Of a stretch of DNA of 64,000 nucleotides, positions 1-11,130 are shown in pieces. Source of the stretch: Peromyscus leucopus (Eukaryota > Chordata > Mammalia > Rodentia > Cricetidae); NCBI RefSeq assembly GCF_004664715.2, contig NC_051071.1, positions 33,630,030-33,694,029 of the forward strand, given 5' to 3'. Under the pieces are notes generated by a model, which worked only from the letters and a program-made list of their open reading frames with translations, made no database searches and had not been told where the DNA came from. Made by a program: the position numbers and the translations under genes. The first letter of the stretch is position 1. The number at the start of each line of letters is the position of its first letter.

Positions 1-195
1 TCTAACAATGGTTCTCTGCTTACAGCCCGCTCCTCTGTCAACATTTAACCTCCTTGCCCCTTATAGCCAACAACTGCTTGGACCAAAGTTAACTTTTAAT
101 AGATGTTTCTATGTGACTTCTAGCATGCATCCCATGCCTGGATGTTTCGACATGACTCCTATCATGTACCCCATGCCTGATGCTTTCCCTGTTAC

Positions 196-206
196 TATTA
201 AAAGGG
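196..206 (+). promoter_or_regulatory. TATA-like box of the LTR
   Basis: The run 'tattaaaaggg' lies about 130 bases before the AATAAA signal, the usual spacing between TATA box and R region in a compact LTR. Whether it is active cannot be judged from sequence. Confidence 0.4.
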
Positions 207-334
207 GGCCAGAACCTGCCTCCATTGCCACAGCCTCAGATTCCTGAACACTGGCTGTGGTCTAAGCTCACTGATAAGCTTTTGTGCCCTGTGGTGATTT
301 TCTTTCTTTTTTTTCTCTTTGGTTTTTCTTCGGG

Positions 335-340
335 AATAAA
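335..340 (+). terminator. Polyadenylation signal of the LTR
   Basis: A perfect AATAAA after a T-rich run, followed by 'gtctgcttctggttt' and a GT-rich stretch. This matches the usual R/U5 layout of retroviral LTRs. Confidence 0.5.
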
Positions 341-408
341 GTCTGCTTCTGGTTTAATAGACTTTGGTGGTCTGTCCTCCATTATTGTGTGACCCCGGAC
401 CCACAATG

Positions 409-459
409 TCACTCACTCACTCACTCACTCACTCACTCACTCACTCACTCACTCACTCA
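409..459 (+). repeat. (TCAC)n microsatellite
   Basis: About 12.5 uninterrupted copies of the tetramer TCAC begin four bases after the CA-rich LTR end. The array is perfect, so it is probably length-variable between individuals. Confidence 0.95.
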
Positions 460-1599
460 TTTGTCTATCTTTTAAGCAGGTTTGTCTACTATGCACTAGG
501 TCCTGGAGTAGGCTTAAAGATTGGTTTGACACACTTTCTGTGCCAGCAATAAATATCAATGAGATGACTAATATGTGTCTTAGCTTCTTTGGCTCTCTAG
601 AGATAGGGCCATCCTAACTGGTCCATGGAGCCAGTCCTAAGATTAATCTCTTCATGGATTACAAAGTTCCTCTACTTACTCATCCAACTCTCTGGCTTTT
701 TTTCTAAGTATCCACATTCTTGATAAGCTGCCCATGAACCTGGGAAATGATGTTCAGCATCTGCTTCGTGTAAAAAAAAATGTTCATAAATTTAAATTCA
801 GTCATTAAGTTAAGGAAACAGTTAAGCCACTTTACATGTGCTGAAGAATTTATTTTGGGATATCTCTGTGGGAAGGGATGTTTAGGATTAATTGAGCTTT
901 CTGGATATCTGCACATGAGCACCAGGGTTTTATATATAGAACCAGAGCACCTGATCACAGCACCTGCAGGAGAAATTACTTAACCTCCCAAGCTCCAATC
1001 AGAGGGAGGAGGGTGTTGAGACTCTGGTAGAGAGCCTGTGGTGGGACTCAGGTTCCAGAACTAAAGGTAAAGGGACCTTGTTGTTCCCTAAATCCCTTTC
1101 CATTGCTGTGGTCTGAAACCACTTTGGGATTGGGTTCTTAATCATCTATTAATACCTGTACGTTTATTTTGATGGATGTAGGTTCTGTCTTTACAGTATT
1201 GAAGAGGTTGGCTTTCTAGAATTACTTATAGATTAGAAAGAAAAACCCAGTTGTCTTTTTTCATTGTTTTTGCCAAGTAGCATCTAGAAAGTAATATTCT
1301 CCGCAGAGATTCTGGGGAATATTCACGTTCCTCTTGCTGCAGTGACTGTGTGTATTCGAATCGTCACTCGGCACTTGCCTGGCCATTCTGTGTCCAGGAG
1401 CGCCAGCGTCCTCTCCCCATCTTATCCCACTCAGCTGTCCTGTTTCATAGTCCTTGCTATCAGACAGCATTTGTTGCGCGTGTTTGGCTGTGTTGATGCT
1501 TCTTTGCTGCCATTGGAGCTTGGAATGTGTTTTGTGGGAGTTTTTAACCAAATTTTCATAGTTGGTTTGTTTTTTCATGAAATGCCTATAGAACACTAA
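460..1599. other. Unassigned stretch, no gene seen
   Basis: No repeat family recognised with confidence and no coding signal. A 111-codon reverse frame at 1261-1596 has no recognisable domain and is probably chance. Confidence 0.5.
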
Positions 1600-2740
1600 A
1601 ATCTATTTTTGTTAAGTTCTGTAAATTTTGACAAATATATACAGTCATATAACCATCAGTAAAATCGAGACACAGGACAATTTCATCACTGCACACCCCC
1701 ACCCCACCCCGACCCTAATTCCCATGTCCCTTTGTAGCCAGCCCTTCCTCCGTCACCTTTCCTGGCATCTAGCATTTCCCCTTCCCAGAGTATTACAAAA
1801 GTGAAATCACATAAATGTAGCTCTTATTAGTTTTTTTTTTTCACATGCCAAAATGCATCTGTGATACTTCCAAGTCTCATATCGTCAACATATTTTTCTC
1901 ATTTTTTAATGTTAAGAAATAGGTCATTTGCATAGATTGTTCCATAGTCATTTGTGAGTTTGAGGGCATTTGAGCTGTTTACAGCATGGTTTATCACAAA
2001 CAAAGCTGTTGTAAATATTAGCATACAACTGTTTTATAAACATAAGCTTTCATTCCTCTGGGGTAGATACCTGGGAGTGGGATTGCAATTGCGTAGAGTA
2101 AGCATATGTTCAGTCTCACAAAAAAGTGCCAAACTGGCTTCCCAAACTGTTGTGCTACTTTGCATTCGCCCCGGCAGTATGTATGAGTTATTCCACATCC
2201 TAATCAGCACAGAGTATCATTGTTAGCTGTTAATTTTCATTTGCTTTTTCGTGTTCTTTGCTGATACGTTTGTTGAATTCTTTGTCAGTTTTAATTGGAG
2301 TGTTGAATTCCTTAATTCTAGGAATTTTGAGAGTTTTTTTTACAGATAGTTTAACCTGGGATACACATAGTCTTCTATCACATATAATTTAAGAATTTTA
2401 CCAGTACATAGTTTGTCTTTCATTGTCTTGACGATGTCAATTTAAAAAAAAAATTGCAATTTTGATGAAGTCCAATGAATCAATTCATTCTTGTGGGCTA
2501 TGTTGTGATGTTACATCTAATAAATGTTTTCCTGAGCAAGATTACAAAGATTTTCAACCTAGCTTTCGTCTAGCCATGTTTATAGATTTAGGATTTAGTA
2601 TTATACATGTGCTCCATTTTGGAATAAGTTTTGTATTATGATTCACAATAATGGATTGGAGTCCTTTGCATGAATGCTCAATAGTCCAGCACCATTTTTT
2701 TATAAAGAGATTTTCTATTCATTCTACATACCAACCACAG
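1600..2740 (-). mobile_element. Ancient L1M LINE fragment, 3'UTR and ORF2 end, antisense
   Basis: Read on the + strand this follows the antisense of a mammalian-wide L1 3' end. In order there is a cytosine-rich block (1694-1712), 'gtagatacctgggagtggga' near 2064, 'tgccaaactggcttcccaaa' near 2128, 'ccacatcctaatcagcac' near 2195, 'ttttgatgaagtccaatga' near 2460 and 'gtccagcaccatttttttat' near 2684. These are degenerate landmarks of the L1M 3'UTR and the C-terminal ORF2 region in the right order. Many stops and indels; it is dead. The right end runs into a rodent L1 piece. Confidence 0.85.
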
Positions 2741-2985
2741 ATTCCCCTGTCCTCCCTCTTCTCACCCACAGCCTTCCCCCGCAACCCACGCCTCATTCCC
2801 ACCTCCTCCAAGGCAAGGTCTCCTTTGGAGTCAGCAGAGCCTGGTACATTCAGTTGAGGTAAGTCTAAGCCCCTCCTCCCTGCACCAAGGCTGCAAAAAA
2901 GTGTATCACCATAGGCACTAGGCTCCAAAAAGCCGGCTCATGCACTAGGGACAGGTTCAGTTCCCAGCACCAGTTTTTGACAAGT
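2741..2985 (-). mobile_element. Rodent L1 (Lx-like) fragment
   Basis: A pyrimidine-rich start is followed by 'agcagagcctggtacattca', 'ctccaaaaagccggctcatg' and 'cactagggacaggttcagtt', phrases common in rodent L1 copies. Orientation is inferred from the pyrimidine-rich strand and is less certain than the identity. Confidence 0.5.
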
Positions 2986-2991
2986 CTGGTT

Positions 2992-3432
2992 TCACTGTTA
3001 GGCTTTTTGCTACTGTGGCTAGATGCCTGAAAGGGAGCATTTAAAGGAGGAAAGGTTTGCTTTGGCTCTGGATTACAATAGTTCCAACCAATGGTCAGCT
3101 GGTTCACTGTTGTGAGCCTGAGATGAGGGTGAACATGTAGGAAGCATGTGTTAGAACAAAGCAGACAGGAAGAAGAGAGAAGCATTCAGGGAGGAAGAGG
3201 CAAGAGACAAGACACAGCCTTCAAAGGTACACCTACAACGACCCACTTCCTCCAAGTTTGCCCCAGAGCCTAGTGTTTCTATCACTTCCCAATGCCAGTC
3301 CATCAATCGATTTATAAGCCTTCATGGTTCAATCGCTTCCACAAAGCCCCATCTGTAAACACTGCTGGCACTAGAGACCAAGCCTTCAATACATGAGCCT
3401 TTTGGGAAACGTTTCATACACAAACCATAACA
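2992..3432 (-). mobile_element. MaLR LTR (ORR1/MT-like), antisense
   Basis: Begins near 'ttttgctactgtggctagatg' and ends with '...ccttttgggaaacgtttcat' and 'caaaccataaca', the antisense form of a MaLR LTR 5' end. In between are 'cacttcctccaagtttgccc' and 'ctggcactagagaccaagcc', also typical of antisense MaLR LTRs. Internal retroviral sequence is absent, so it is a solo LTR. Subfamily not resolved. Confidence 0.6.
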
Positions 3433-3439
3433 TCTGGAA

Positions 3440-3525
3440 ATTTGCTTCTGTTTATTGCTATAGTTCAGTAACTACAACTGTGTCTGGCACATAGCAGACA
3501 TCCAATAAATACCTGAAAAATTAAT
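3440..3525 (+). repeat. MIR/L2 3' end remnant
   Basis: Contains 'gtctggcacatagcagacat' followed by 'ccaataaatacctga', the shared 3' tail of MIR SINEs and L2 LINEs. It lies directly after the MaLR LTR. Confidence 0.6.
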
Positions 3526-3530
3526 GAAAT

Positions 3531-5714
3531 GTTAATTTTATTTTTCCTGTGTATTTAATTCTTTAACTCATTTACAATTTGTTTGGCATAGTGTAAGAAC
3601 TATGAGTTTAAGTGGCTTTGTTTACCAAATTATGCACATTATATCAACTTTATTAATTGAATAAAATATTTTTCTTTGACTAGAAATTACTTAATCTCTA
3701 GCTCTTTTCTTAGCCGTATATTTCACTGACAAAACTTTGAGCTGGGTGCCAAGTTAAGTACTAGGAAAGGAATTCCTTTGTCACATTGGTGAATCCTATA
3801 AATTCTTCTCTAAGATTATGCATTGACAAGCATGAATAAAAGCAAAATCACAAAGGAGGTAGATTATGTGAAATACAGCTTTTGAAATATGTTTAAAAGA
3901 TTGTGACACAGTAATATAAAGGTCGCTTTCTTTAAGTCTCACAATAGAGTTTAACAAAACGTCTAGCAACTACCACAGTGTCAGAGAACTGATGAGCCTA
4001 AGATATTCTGAGACGATGACAACAACTTGTAATACGATAGGAGAACATGGAGAGTTCTGATTCTATGGTGTGTTTGTTGTCTGTTTTCATGACTGAAGGA
4101 CATGCCAGCTTTCTGTGAGAGATTGGTGGAAAGAGCAAAGCATTCTTTCTCTGCTCAAACTCCCAGCCTCAAGTATTTTAACTTCAGAAAAAAAAAAAAA
4201 CTCTTGAACTGGAGAGATGCATGCATGCATGAATAAAATGTGACTCCTGCTCCTAAAGAAATTGCCTTCCAGTGAGCGGCAGAAGACACACCAGCAAGAG
4301 ATGTTAGCAGACATCAGCCTGAGCTGAACAGGCTGAAAGAGTATGGTGAAGGTTTCCACAAGGGTGGAATTAATCTAAGTCAGCCCTGAAGGAACATAGC
4401 AAGTCCTGTGGTTGCATGAGAAAGAATAATCAAATCTGAGTAGAGGATGGAGAAGAGAGAAAAAGATAAGAACTTCAATAACCAGTATGCTCTTTTCCCC
4501 TCAAGCCTACCATTAAATAATGAGAAGTACTATGCCTATGCTTTATGCAGCTTACCCATTACTGCACAATGAAAAAAAATAAGAAAAGAATACACCATGT
4601 TTAGGGTAGGAGGTAGATAAGACAATTACATTTTTCTGGGCCACAGAAAAGTCTCCTCTTCCTAAGAGGTAGTCTTATGTGCCAGAGTCATAAGCTGAAG
4701 ATATTCCCTGTCTCATTATTAGGGCATTTTCTACTGAAAAAAGTCACACAGTGAAAAAAAAACCAGGGACCCCACATTATCTGGCAGACTTGAGATGAAC
4801 TCATCACTTGCCAGTATGTTTGGGGCAAGTGACATAATTTAATTTGGGAACGCTTTGCTAAGAAGGATGAATTTTTTTATACTCCTATAGTAATTTCTAA
4901 AGAAGGAAAAGAGAAAGACTGAGGTAAAGATGTTGTTACATGAAGAATTCAAGGTTAGGGGAGGTAACAGACCCAGGGGGAAGACATAAGCCATCAGTAT
5001 TTTCTTCAGCAGAGAACTGAACACTTTTTGGCCCCCTCTTCCCTCTTGGATTAAGGATAAGCCTGCCCATATGTGGGGCAGGCATTGACCCTAGATTGGG
5101 GGAATGGCATGGGAAGGGTTGCACCTCTTTATGTATTCTCCATCCTGTGTGTATTTATGTAAGTGTGCATCCCAGTACATTCAGGGAAGAGAAATTATAC
5201 CAGTTATTTGAAAAGAGAGAGTTTAATATAAAGAATTATGATGCTGTTACCCAGGCAACAGAAAGGATAAAAGGGAACACAAAAGCATCGCAGAGGTAGT
5301 AACTGCCACCCACAGGCCAGGGCCACAAGAAGAGGCTGCATCAGTACAACTCAAAATGTGGAAGAGGCCCCTGGAGCTGGGATGAAGACGTCTGCAGAGT
5401 GGCTGCTGTTGGCCTGAGGAATAACGGGGTCTTGGGGAGTGTGATGAGATACGTTTCACAAACGTTAGAAATAGTTGCCATTCCAGAATAAAAATCTGAG
5501 GCTGGGTGATGATCATAGGAATGAGAAAACAGAAAGCCATAGACAGGTCTGGTTTGCTCCCCCGCCCCCATTGGTCGATCCTACCAGGGAGCCTCTGACA
5601 GCAGAAGCACAGCCACAGCTCCAGTATCAGAGATGAGCATAAAAGGCAGACTTGCACTCCACAGACAATAGTGCAATAATTGGTATGAGGCAAGCCACAT
5701 GCATGTGCATATGA
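3531..5714. other. Unassigned stretch, possible old LTR at about 5200-5650
   Basis: No gene seen. Near 4218-4231 there is a short alternating 'atgcatgcatgcat' run. The part at about 5200-5650 (from 'gagagagtttaatataaaga') has the look of an old antisense LTR but I cannot name a family. A 148-codon reverse frame at 5247-5693 has no recognisable domain and probably reflects this relic. Confidence 0.4.
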
Positions 5715-5751
5715 GTGTGTGTGTGTGTGTGTGTGTGTGTGCGTTTGCGTT

Positions 5752-5799
<48 letters not shown>

Positions 5800-5800
5800 T
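5715..5800 (+). repeat. (GT)n microsatellite with GCGTTT interruption
   Basis: Two GT runs (5715-5740 and 5758-5800) are separated by 'gcgtttgcgtttgcgtgtgc', a short period-6 interruption. Long alternating purine-pyrimidine DNA. Confidence 0.95.
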
Positions 5801-5892
5801 TCCCATGGTGCTGGTGGTGACTGTGCCGTGAGATAGGGATGGAAAGTAGGAAGTTATCTAAATTTACCCTGCTTTAAGACATTTGGTTTCCT

Positions 5893-6113
5893 TTTTAAAG
5901 ATTATTTTTTTAATTGTATATGGATGGGTATTTGCCTGAATGTATGTATGTGCACCAAGTGTTTTCCTAGTACCATGGAGGCCAGAAAAGGGCTTGGACC
6001 CCCTGGAACTGGAGAAAGATATGATTGTACGCCACCATATGGGTACTTGGAACCAAACCTGGGTCCTCTGGAAGAGCACAAATGCTCTTAACACTGAGCC
6101 AGCTCTCCAGCCT
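5893..6113 (-). mobile_element. B3-type tRNA-derived SINE, antisense
   Basis: Starts 'ttttaaagattattttttta' (antisense A-rich tail), passes 'gccagaaaagggcttggacc' and ends 'gctcttaacactgagccagc' plus 'tctccagcc', the antisense of the tRNA-like head. Layout and length of about 220 bp fit the rodent B2/B3 family. Confidence 0.8.
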
Positions 6114-6349
6114 CAGGTATTTGATTCCTATGTGACCACTTTATGCTTCTCAGTTGCTTTAAAAAATGTGAAAGGATCATATGACATATCACCCCACACA
6201 AACCCCAAGAGATTCTCTTTAACAACATAGAAAATCAACAAAGGTAGATTTTCCTCTATTCTTCTCTTCCTTCTTCCCTGTATTATTGATATAGTGGATA
6301 GAGAAATTACTCCCAACAAAATATCTATATTAATAATAACGATGTAATA

Positions 6350-6520
6350 CAGAAAAGGGTTTTGTAGTTATTATATTTAATCCTTGCAATTATCTTGCAA
6401 GAAAAGATCATTTATTTATTTATTTGTTATTCATTATTATTATTTATTCCCATTTCACTAAGATGTCTATAGCTTGGAAAATCTGGTGAAGAATAAAATA
6501 ACAATCATTGAACTGAAATT
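6350..6520 (-). repeat. MIR SINE remnant, antisense
   Basis: Shows 'atttaatccttgcaattatc', a T/A-rich centre and 'cccatttcactaagatg', matching the MIR core in antisense. The centre (about 6412-6450) has drifted into a low-complexity TTTA/TTA run. Confidence 0.55.
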
Positions 6521-6557
6521 AAACAGCTGGGCTAAGTTTTAGCTAGAAGTTTTCCTG

Positions 6558-6905
6558 TGTCTCATGCTGCCAGCCAGTGGTTGGGACAAATTTCTCCCAC
6601 TCACATCCCCCAAATAAACACACAGAGGCTTATATTAACTATAACTGCTCGGCCATTAGCTCAGGCTTATTACTGACTAGCTCTTACACTTAAATTAACC
6701 TATAATTCTTATAATGTTTAGCCATGTGGCTTGGTACTTTTTCTCAGTTCTGCCTTATCATCTTGCTTCCTCTGTGTCTGGCTGGTGACTCCTGACTCAG
6801 CTTTCCTCTTCCCAGAATTCTCCTTGTCTGCTTATCCCACCTATACTTCCTGCCTGGCTACTGGCCAGTGTTTTATTAAACCAGTGTACAAAAGCATTAT
6901 CACAC
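6558..6905 (-). mobile_element. Cricetid LTR-like repeat, copy 1 (RMER1-like?)
   Basis: Its reverse complement aligns by eye with 24862-25290 over the whole length: shared blocks include the 'ctggccagt.gccaggcagg' region, 'gagaattctgggaag' and the 'ggttaattta' stretch. So the window itself holds two copies of one interspersed family in opposite orientations. I associate it with abundant cricetid/rodent repeats of RMER1 type, but the name is uncertain. Confidence 0.65.
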
Positions 6906-7399
6906 AGCACTATGTACTTAATGCTTCGCCAATCCTTTTACCTTGGGGCTCAGAAATACTCCTGAAATTTCTGGACATACATATTTCTGAAACGTATGGA
7001 TTCAGAATGTCTGAAATTCTCCAGTACTTTGTATTTTTCAAAAGATCCCCAGATAATGGATACACTATGAAATTTGAGACACATTGTTATTGCTATATGT
7101 CTCTCTAATTGGCAATAAGAATTTATTCTGGAGTGGGGGCACTTTAATTGATTGCCTGATGCATAAGATGCTATTTCTGACATGATTCCTAGCTATTTCA
7201 ATGGCTCAGTTGGTGTTAACTGAAATCATTCTCAAAGTAGCATCCTGGACCAGCAGTATCAGGATGCTGGGAGAACCTGTTGGGGTGAGAACTGTTGGAC
7301 TGTGACAGACACAGGAAAGCAAGAGAATGGAAGGCTTGGTAATACAGACACTAAAGATTGAGTTCAGCAGTCATAGATATATCTTCTAGTAACCATCAC
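6906..7399. other. Unassigned stretch, no gene seen
   Basis: Ordinary mixed-composition sequence with stop codons in all frames and no repeat I can name. Confidence 0.4.
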
Positions 7400-7995
7400 T
7401 CCACTTCCAAAAGCCCTTTCCTTGGATAGATAATCAACTCCCCTGTCTACATCAGCTGCATGAACCACTAGTTACATCCAAGTAGGCTCCCACCTTACCA
7501 ATACCCACACTTTCTCCATAATCCCTAGTCCTCAGTCTCTTCATCCAGCCACCCTCTGCCTTCACAGGTCACCATCTTCACCCTCCAAGTACAATTCTTT
7601 AGGCCATTGAGACCACCTAAGATATATGATCCATAATGATGTCTATCTCTTGCATGTCTTCTCATTTTTCTCACTTTTAGTCTTTGACTGTGTTGTGCTA
7701 TCAAATCCTCAGTACTGATAACATCCACTACTACACTATTCTGAACTTGCACCCACATATTAAACACACTAAATCCCATATTAAATTCAATCCTTGAACC
7801 AAATCTCTTCCGAATCTGTATTTACTCTGAGATGATATCATTCAGTTCTCTGGCTTTCATTAGACTCTACGTACCACTCATTCTCCAGACTGTACCTCTA
7901 ACCCATAAACTCTAGGTTCTACCAAAATATTCACTTATGTATCTATTGGAGACCTCATACTTCTCTAAATCCCTGATTTCTCTTCTACTTCAATA
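7400..7995 (+). mobile_element. L2 LINE fragment, reverse-transcriptase region
   Basis: The part at about 7830-7990 follows L2 ORF order around the catalytic YADD region: 'gagatgatatcattcagttc', 'tctggctttcattagactct', 'cattctccagactgtacctc', then 'tctattggagacctcatact'. It is decayed and non-coding. The left half (7400-7780) is pyrimidine-rich and probably part of the same element, with weaker support. Confidence 0.55.
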
Positions 7996-8057
7996 CATAA
8001 TGAGAATATCAAAAAGAAAAGACAAAAAGAAGTAAACATAAAAACTTGTTTAAAACA

Positions 8058-8311
8058 GGGCTAGAGAGATGGCTCAGCAGTTAAGGGCACTTGTTGCTCT
8101 TGCAGAGGACCCAGGTCTTGCAGAGGACCCAGGTCTTGCAGAGGACCCAGGTTTGGTTTTTCAGTAACCACATGGTGGCTTACAACCATCTGTAACTCCA
8201 ACTTCAAAGAAGCTGATGCCCTCTTCTGGCCTCCACAGGCACTGCACACATGTGATCCATAGGTATACACATAGGCACGTAGGCGACACATCAGTACACA
8301 TAAATAAAACC
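8058..8311 (+). mobile_element. B3-type SINE with 18-bp triplication
   Basis: Begins with the tRNA-like head 'gggctagagagatggctcag', continues 'aaccacatggtggcttacaa' and 'tgatgccctcttctggcctc', and ends 'cataaataaaacc'. This is a full-length B3/B2-type SINE. The head is followed by three perfect 18-bp copies listed separately. Confidence 0.9.
8099..8152 (+). repeat. Three perfect 18-bp tandem copies inside a SINE
   Basis: The unit 'cttgcagaggacccaggt' occurs at 8099-8116, 8117-8134 and 8135-8152 without a mismatch. One copy is normal B3 sequence, so two extra copies arose in this element. Confidence 0.97.
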
Positions 8312-8339
8312 TTGTTGTTTGAAACAATGACTGAGAGTT

Positions 8340-9205
8340 CCTTCAAACTGATTTTAGATTAAAAAAAACTAGTGATATAAGAAACTTAACACCAAGTAGA
8401 ATAAATGCAAAAAGGACAAAAAATAAAATAAAAATATAACAGTGAGGAAAATAATGCTCAAACCAAAGAAAATGAAAGATAAAGAAAAAACTCTAAAAGA
8501 ATCTAAGTGGGAAAACACTTTATTAACAGTAAAAAAAGAATTGAAGCAAGTTTCTTCTGCAAACAATTGTAAGAAAGAAGAGAATGGACCAGAGCAGAGT
8601 TTTGAGAGACAAACCCTCACCAACCTAGAATTCTGTAGCCAGAGAAATTCACTCCAAACATGAAGAAAAAATAAAGACATTCTCAGACAATCAAAACTTG
8701 GAATCATTTGATTCCAGCTCATCTGCCCTGCAAGGAATCTTCAGGACCAAACAAAATAATACCAACAAAACATTGAAAGGCTTTACTGGATTAAGGAAAA
8801 CTATGCCAGAATGTTGTATCTACATGAAAAAGTCTAAGAAAGAATATAAAAGCAAGAGAAATGTTCCCTTTGTTCTTACTTGGTGTAATAGACAGCAGTT
8901 TCTTTAGATTACAGCAATAACATGCTTGAGTGTCTACATGTGAGTATGTTTTTGCACATGCATACACTTATGTTTGGACGTAAGTGACAGCAAATATACT
9001 GAGAAGGAGGCAGAAATTCTGGATAGTTTGTGTTATATAATGCACTACCCACAACCATGATACTAGGATATTTAAAAGTGGATTTGGGTAGTGTCTTACT
9101 CATTCTTGGACACCTATTGAAGTTTAAAAGGTATAATGTATATGTTAAAGGAGGTGAGGGATTCAACCAAATACAATGTTCAGTTAAAACCATAGGAAGC
9201 AGAAA
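8340..9205 (+). mobile_element. Ancient L1M, 5' part (ORF1 end and spacer), decayed
   Basis: A-rich sense strand with L1M landmarks in order: 'cctagaattctgtagccag' near 8626, 'ataaagacattctcagacaa' near 8670, 'ctgccctgcaaggaatcttc' near 8722. These match the end of old mammalian L1 ORF1 and the following spacer. Frames are broken; the 73- and 69-codon frames here are debris. It probably belongs to the same L1 as 9640-11730, which lies in the same orientation beyond an LTR and a GGA array. Confidence 0.7.
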
Positions 9206-9208
9206 AAA

Positions 9209-9565
9209 GCTTATTAGTTCCTTAACACAGCTATAATAAAATACTACAGACTGGATCATCAGTGAACAATAGAAAATTGTTTGTCCTCATTCTGGATGTT
9301 GGAAATTCCAAGGTCAAGGTACCTACAGGACTAGCACCTGATGAAACTGTTCTCTGCTTCCAACCTAGCCCTTCGGTGTTGCATTTTCAGGAGGAAATAA
9401 ATGTTAGGTCTTCACAGGATGGATATAAGGAATAGAGGAAGTAAGCCCCATCCCTTGGGCCTCCTCTAACTCATTAATTTAAGAATTAATCGCCTCCTAA
9501 AAGCTCCACATTAGGAATTAAATTTCAATAGGAGTTTTGTAGAAGACATGGAACATTCAATCCAC
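9209..9565 (-). mobile_element. MaLR (MST/MLT1-like) LTR, antisense
   Basis: Begins 'gcttattagttccttaacac' with 'agctataataaaatactaca', passes 'ggaaattccaaggtcaaggt' and ends near 'gaacattcaatccacag'. These are antisense MST-type LTR phrases. It sits inside the L1M and so is younger than it. Confidence 0.6.
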
Positions 9566-9577
9566 AGAAGAAAGAGA

Positions 9578-9632
9578 AGGAGGAGGAGGAGGAGGAGGAG
9601 GAGGAGGAGGAGGAGGAGGAGGAGGAGGAGAA
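9578..9632 (+). repeat. (GGA)n microsatellite
   Basis: About 18 nearly perfect GGA triplets between the LTR and the resumed L1M. Polyserine or polyglutamate-like frames here are artefacts of the repeat. Confidence 0.95.
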
Positions 9633-10730
9633 GTCCAGGTCAACAAATGAAAATGGGTAACAGATACAACAAATTCTAATTAAAACCATATTGTAAATCA
9701 TCATTTTGAACATTGCTGCTCTAAGCACAATTAAGACAGAGTTATAGTAGATTAAAAATACAACCAAAGTATATATTGTCAGTAAGAAACTCACTTTAAA
9801 TATACAGACAAGTTAAGAATAAATGGGTAGATACACCATGATAATATTAAGCCCTTCGAAGAACGATTAATGATGTTGATTTCATACAGAGTAGGCTCCA
9901 GGACAAGAAATGTTATCAGAAACAAAGAAGAAGATTAAAAAATGGTGGAGGGATCCATGCTTCTTAACAACACAGAAACCCCTACAGCATACTCAGCCCC
10001 CAGTGGACCACAGACTTCAATGTTGAACACAAACTATAAAACTCACAGAAGATAATGTAGGGGATCATTTAAATAACTTTAGTTTGGAAGTGTCTTTTTA
10101 TATAAAATAACAAAGGCACGGGGAAGAAGGACCTGATGAGATGGATTTCCTTAACCTTAGTGTCTACTGTGTAAAAGATATTGCCAACAAAATGAAAGGT
10201 CATTCACCAACTGGTATAAAATATTTTTTAAAACATAGCTACAACAAGACTTGGCATCCAAAATATACAAAGAATTTTTAAAACTCAATATTAAATTATA
10301 AGCAATCCACTTTAAAAATGAGCCAAAGGTCTTAACATATTCCTTAATACATAAATACTATGATTGACAAATGTGCATGGAAAAAGATGTTTCAAACCAA
10401 GTGCCATCAGGGAAACATAAATAAGCATAATACATGATTATAGGCATATAAGAATAACCCAAGTTTAGAACACCAATAACAGCAAATGTTGATGGAGGTA
10501 TGGAGCAATAGGCACTCTTCTTTATTGCTAGTGGGAATAAAAATGGTCACTTACCAAAATACCTTGGAAGCTTTTTACCAAACTAAGCATACCATATAAT
10601 TCTACAAACATGCTCCCAGGATTTATTTACTCAAAGAAGTTTAAGTCTTTTGTCCACACAAAAATCTACACACAAACAATGATAGAGGTTTTATTGATAA
10701 TTTCCCAAACTTGGAGGCAACCAAGGTACA

Positions 10731-10981
10731 TGTCTTAGTTAGGGTTTCTATTGCTGTGAAGAGAGATAATGACCACAGCAATGAAGGAGCTGAGAATTCT
10801 ACATCTTGATCCACAGGCAACTGAGACTCTGGGCATGGCTTGAGCATGTATGAGACCTCAAAGCCCACCCCCACAGTAACACACTTCCTCCAACAGAGCC
10901 ATGTCTTTGAATGAAGCCACATCTCCTAATAATGCCACTCCCAATGAAATTATGGGGGCCAACTACATTTAAACCACCACA
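10731..10981 (-). mobile_element. ORR1 MaLR solo LTR, antisense, internally deleted
   Basis: Runs from 'tgtcttagttagggtttcta' plus 'ttgctgtgaagag' to 'gggggccaactacatttaaa' plus 'ccaccaca', the antisense ends of ORR1. The centre has 'acatcttgatccacaggcaa' and 'agcccacccccacagtaaca'. At about 250 bp it is shorter than a full ORR1 LTR (I recall roughly 350 bp); the part after 'atgaccacagcaatgaa' is missing. It splits the L1M 3'UTR. Confidence 0.8.
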
Positions 10982-11130
10982 GTATTCCTCAGTAATTACG
11001 TGGATAGATAGACTATAGCACATACAGACAGCAAGATATTACTCAGGTCTCAAAAGAAATGGGCTGTTAAGACATGAAAGTGTGTGAAAAGACCATAAAT
11101 GTGTATTACTGAGTTTAAGAAATGAATCTG

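Larger units (their letters stand above)
1..405 (+). mobile_element. Endogenous retroviral LTR, 5' end cut by window edge
   Basis: The segment reads like the 3' part of a retroviral LTR. There is a TATA-like 'tattaaaaggg' at 196-206, an AATAAA at 335-340, a T-rich stretch, then a U5-like tail with 'gtgaccccggaccca' before a CA-rich end near 405. The order promoter, polyadenylation signal, U5-like tail is what is seen; LTR identity follows from that order. No gag, pol or env coding sequence follows, so it is probably a solo LTR, or an LTR whose provirus lies off the left edge. Family not identified. Short open frames inside it are not genes. Confidence 0.6.

Noticed and set aside
411..459. TCAC array as a possible CRISPR or telomere-like repeat
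   Set aside because: A 4-bp unit without spacers is a plain microsatellite; it is not TTAGGG and this is nuclear mammalian DNA.
1261..1596. 111-codon reverse frame
   Set aside because: No recognisable domain or splice context; length is within chance expectation for this amount of DNA.
5247..5693. 148-codon reverse frame with hydrophobic start
   Set aside because: No domain recognised; it lies in a probable old LTR relic.
8058..8130. tRNA-like sequence as a functional tRNA gene
   Set aside because: It is the head of a B3 SINE; the full SINE body and A-rich tail follow and the cloverleaf is degenerate.
8369..8722. 117-codon reverse frame, hydrophobic and Phe/Leu rich
   Set aside because: It is the antisense of A-rich L1M ORF1-region sequence, which gives Phe/Leu-rich frames by composition.
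9525..9794. 89-codon reverse frame with a long serine run
   Set aside because: The serine run is the translated GGA microsatellite; flanks are LTR and L1M debris.
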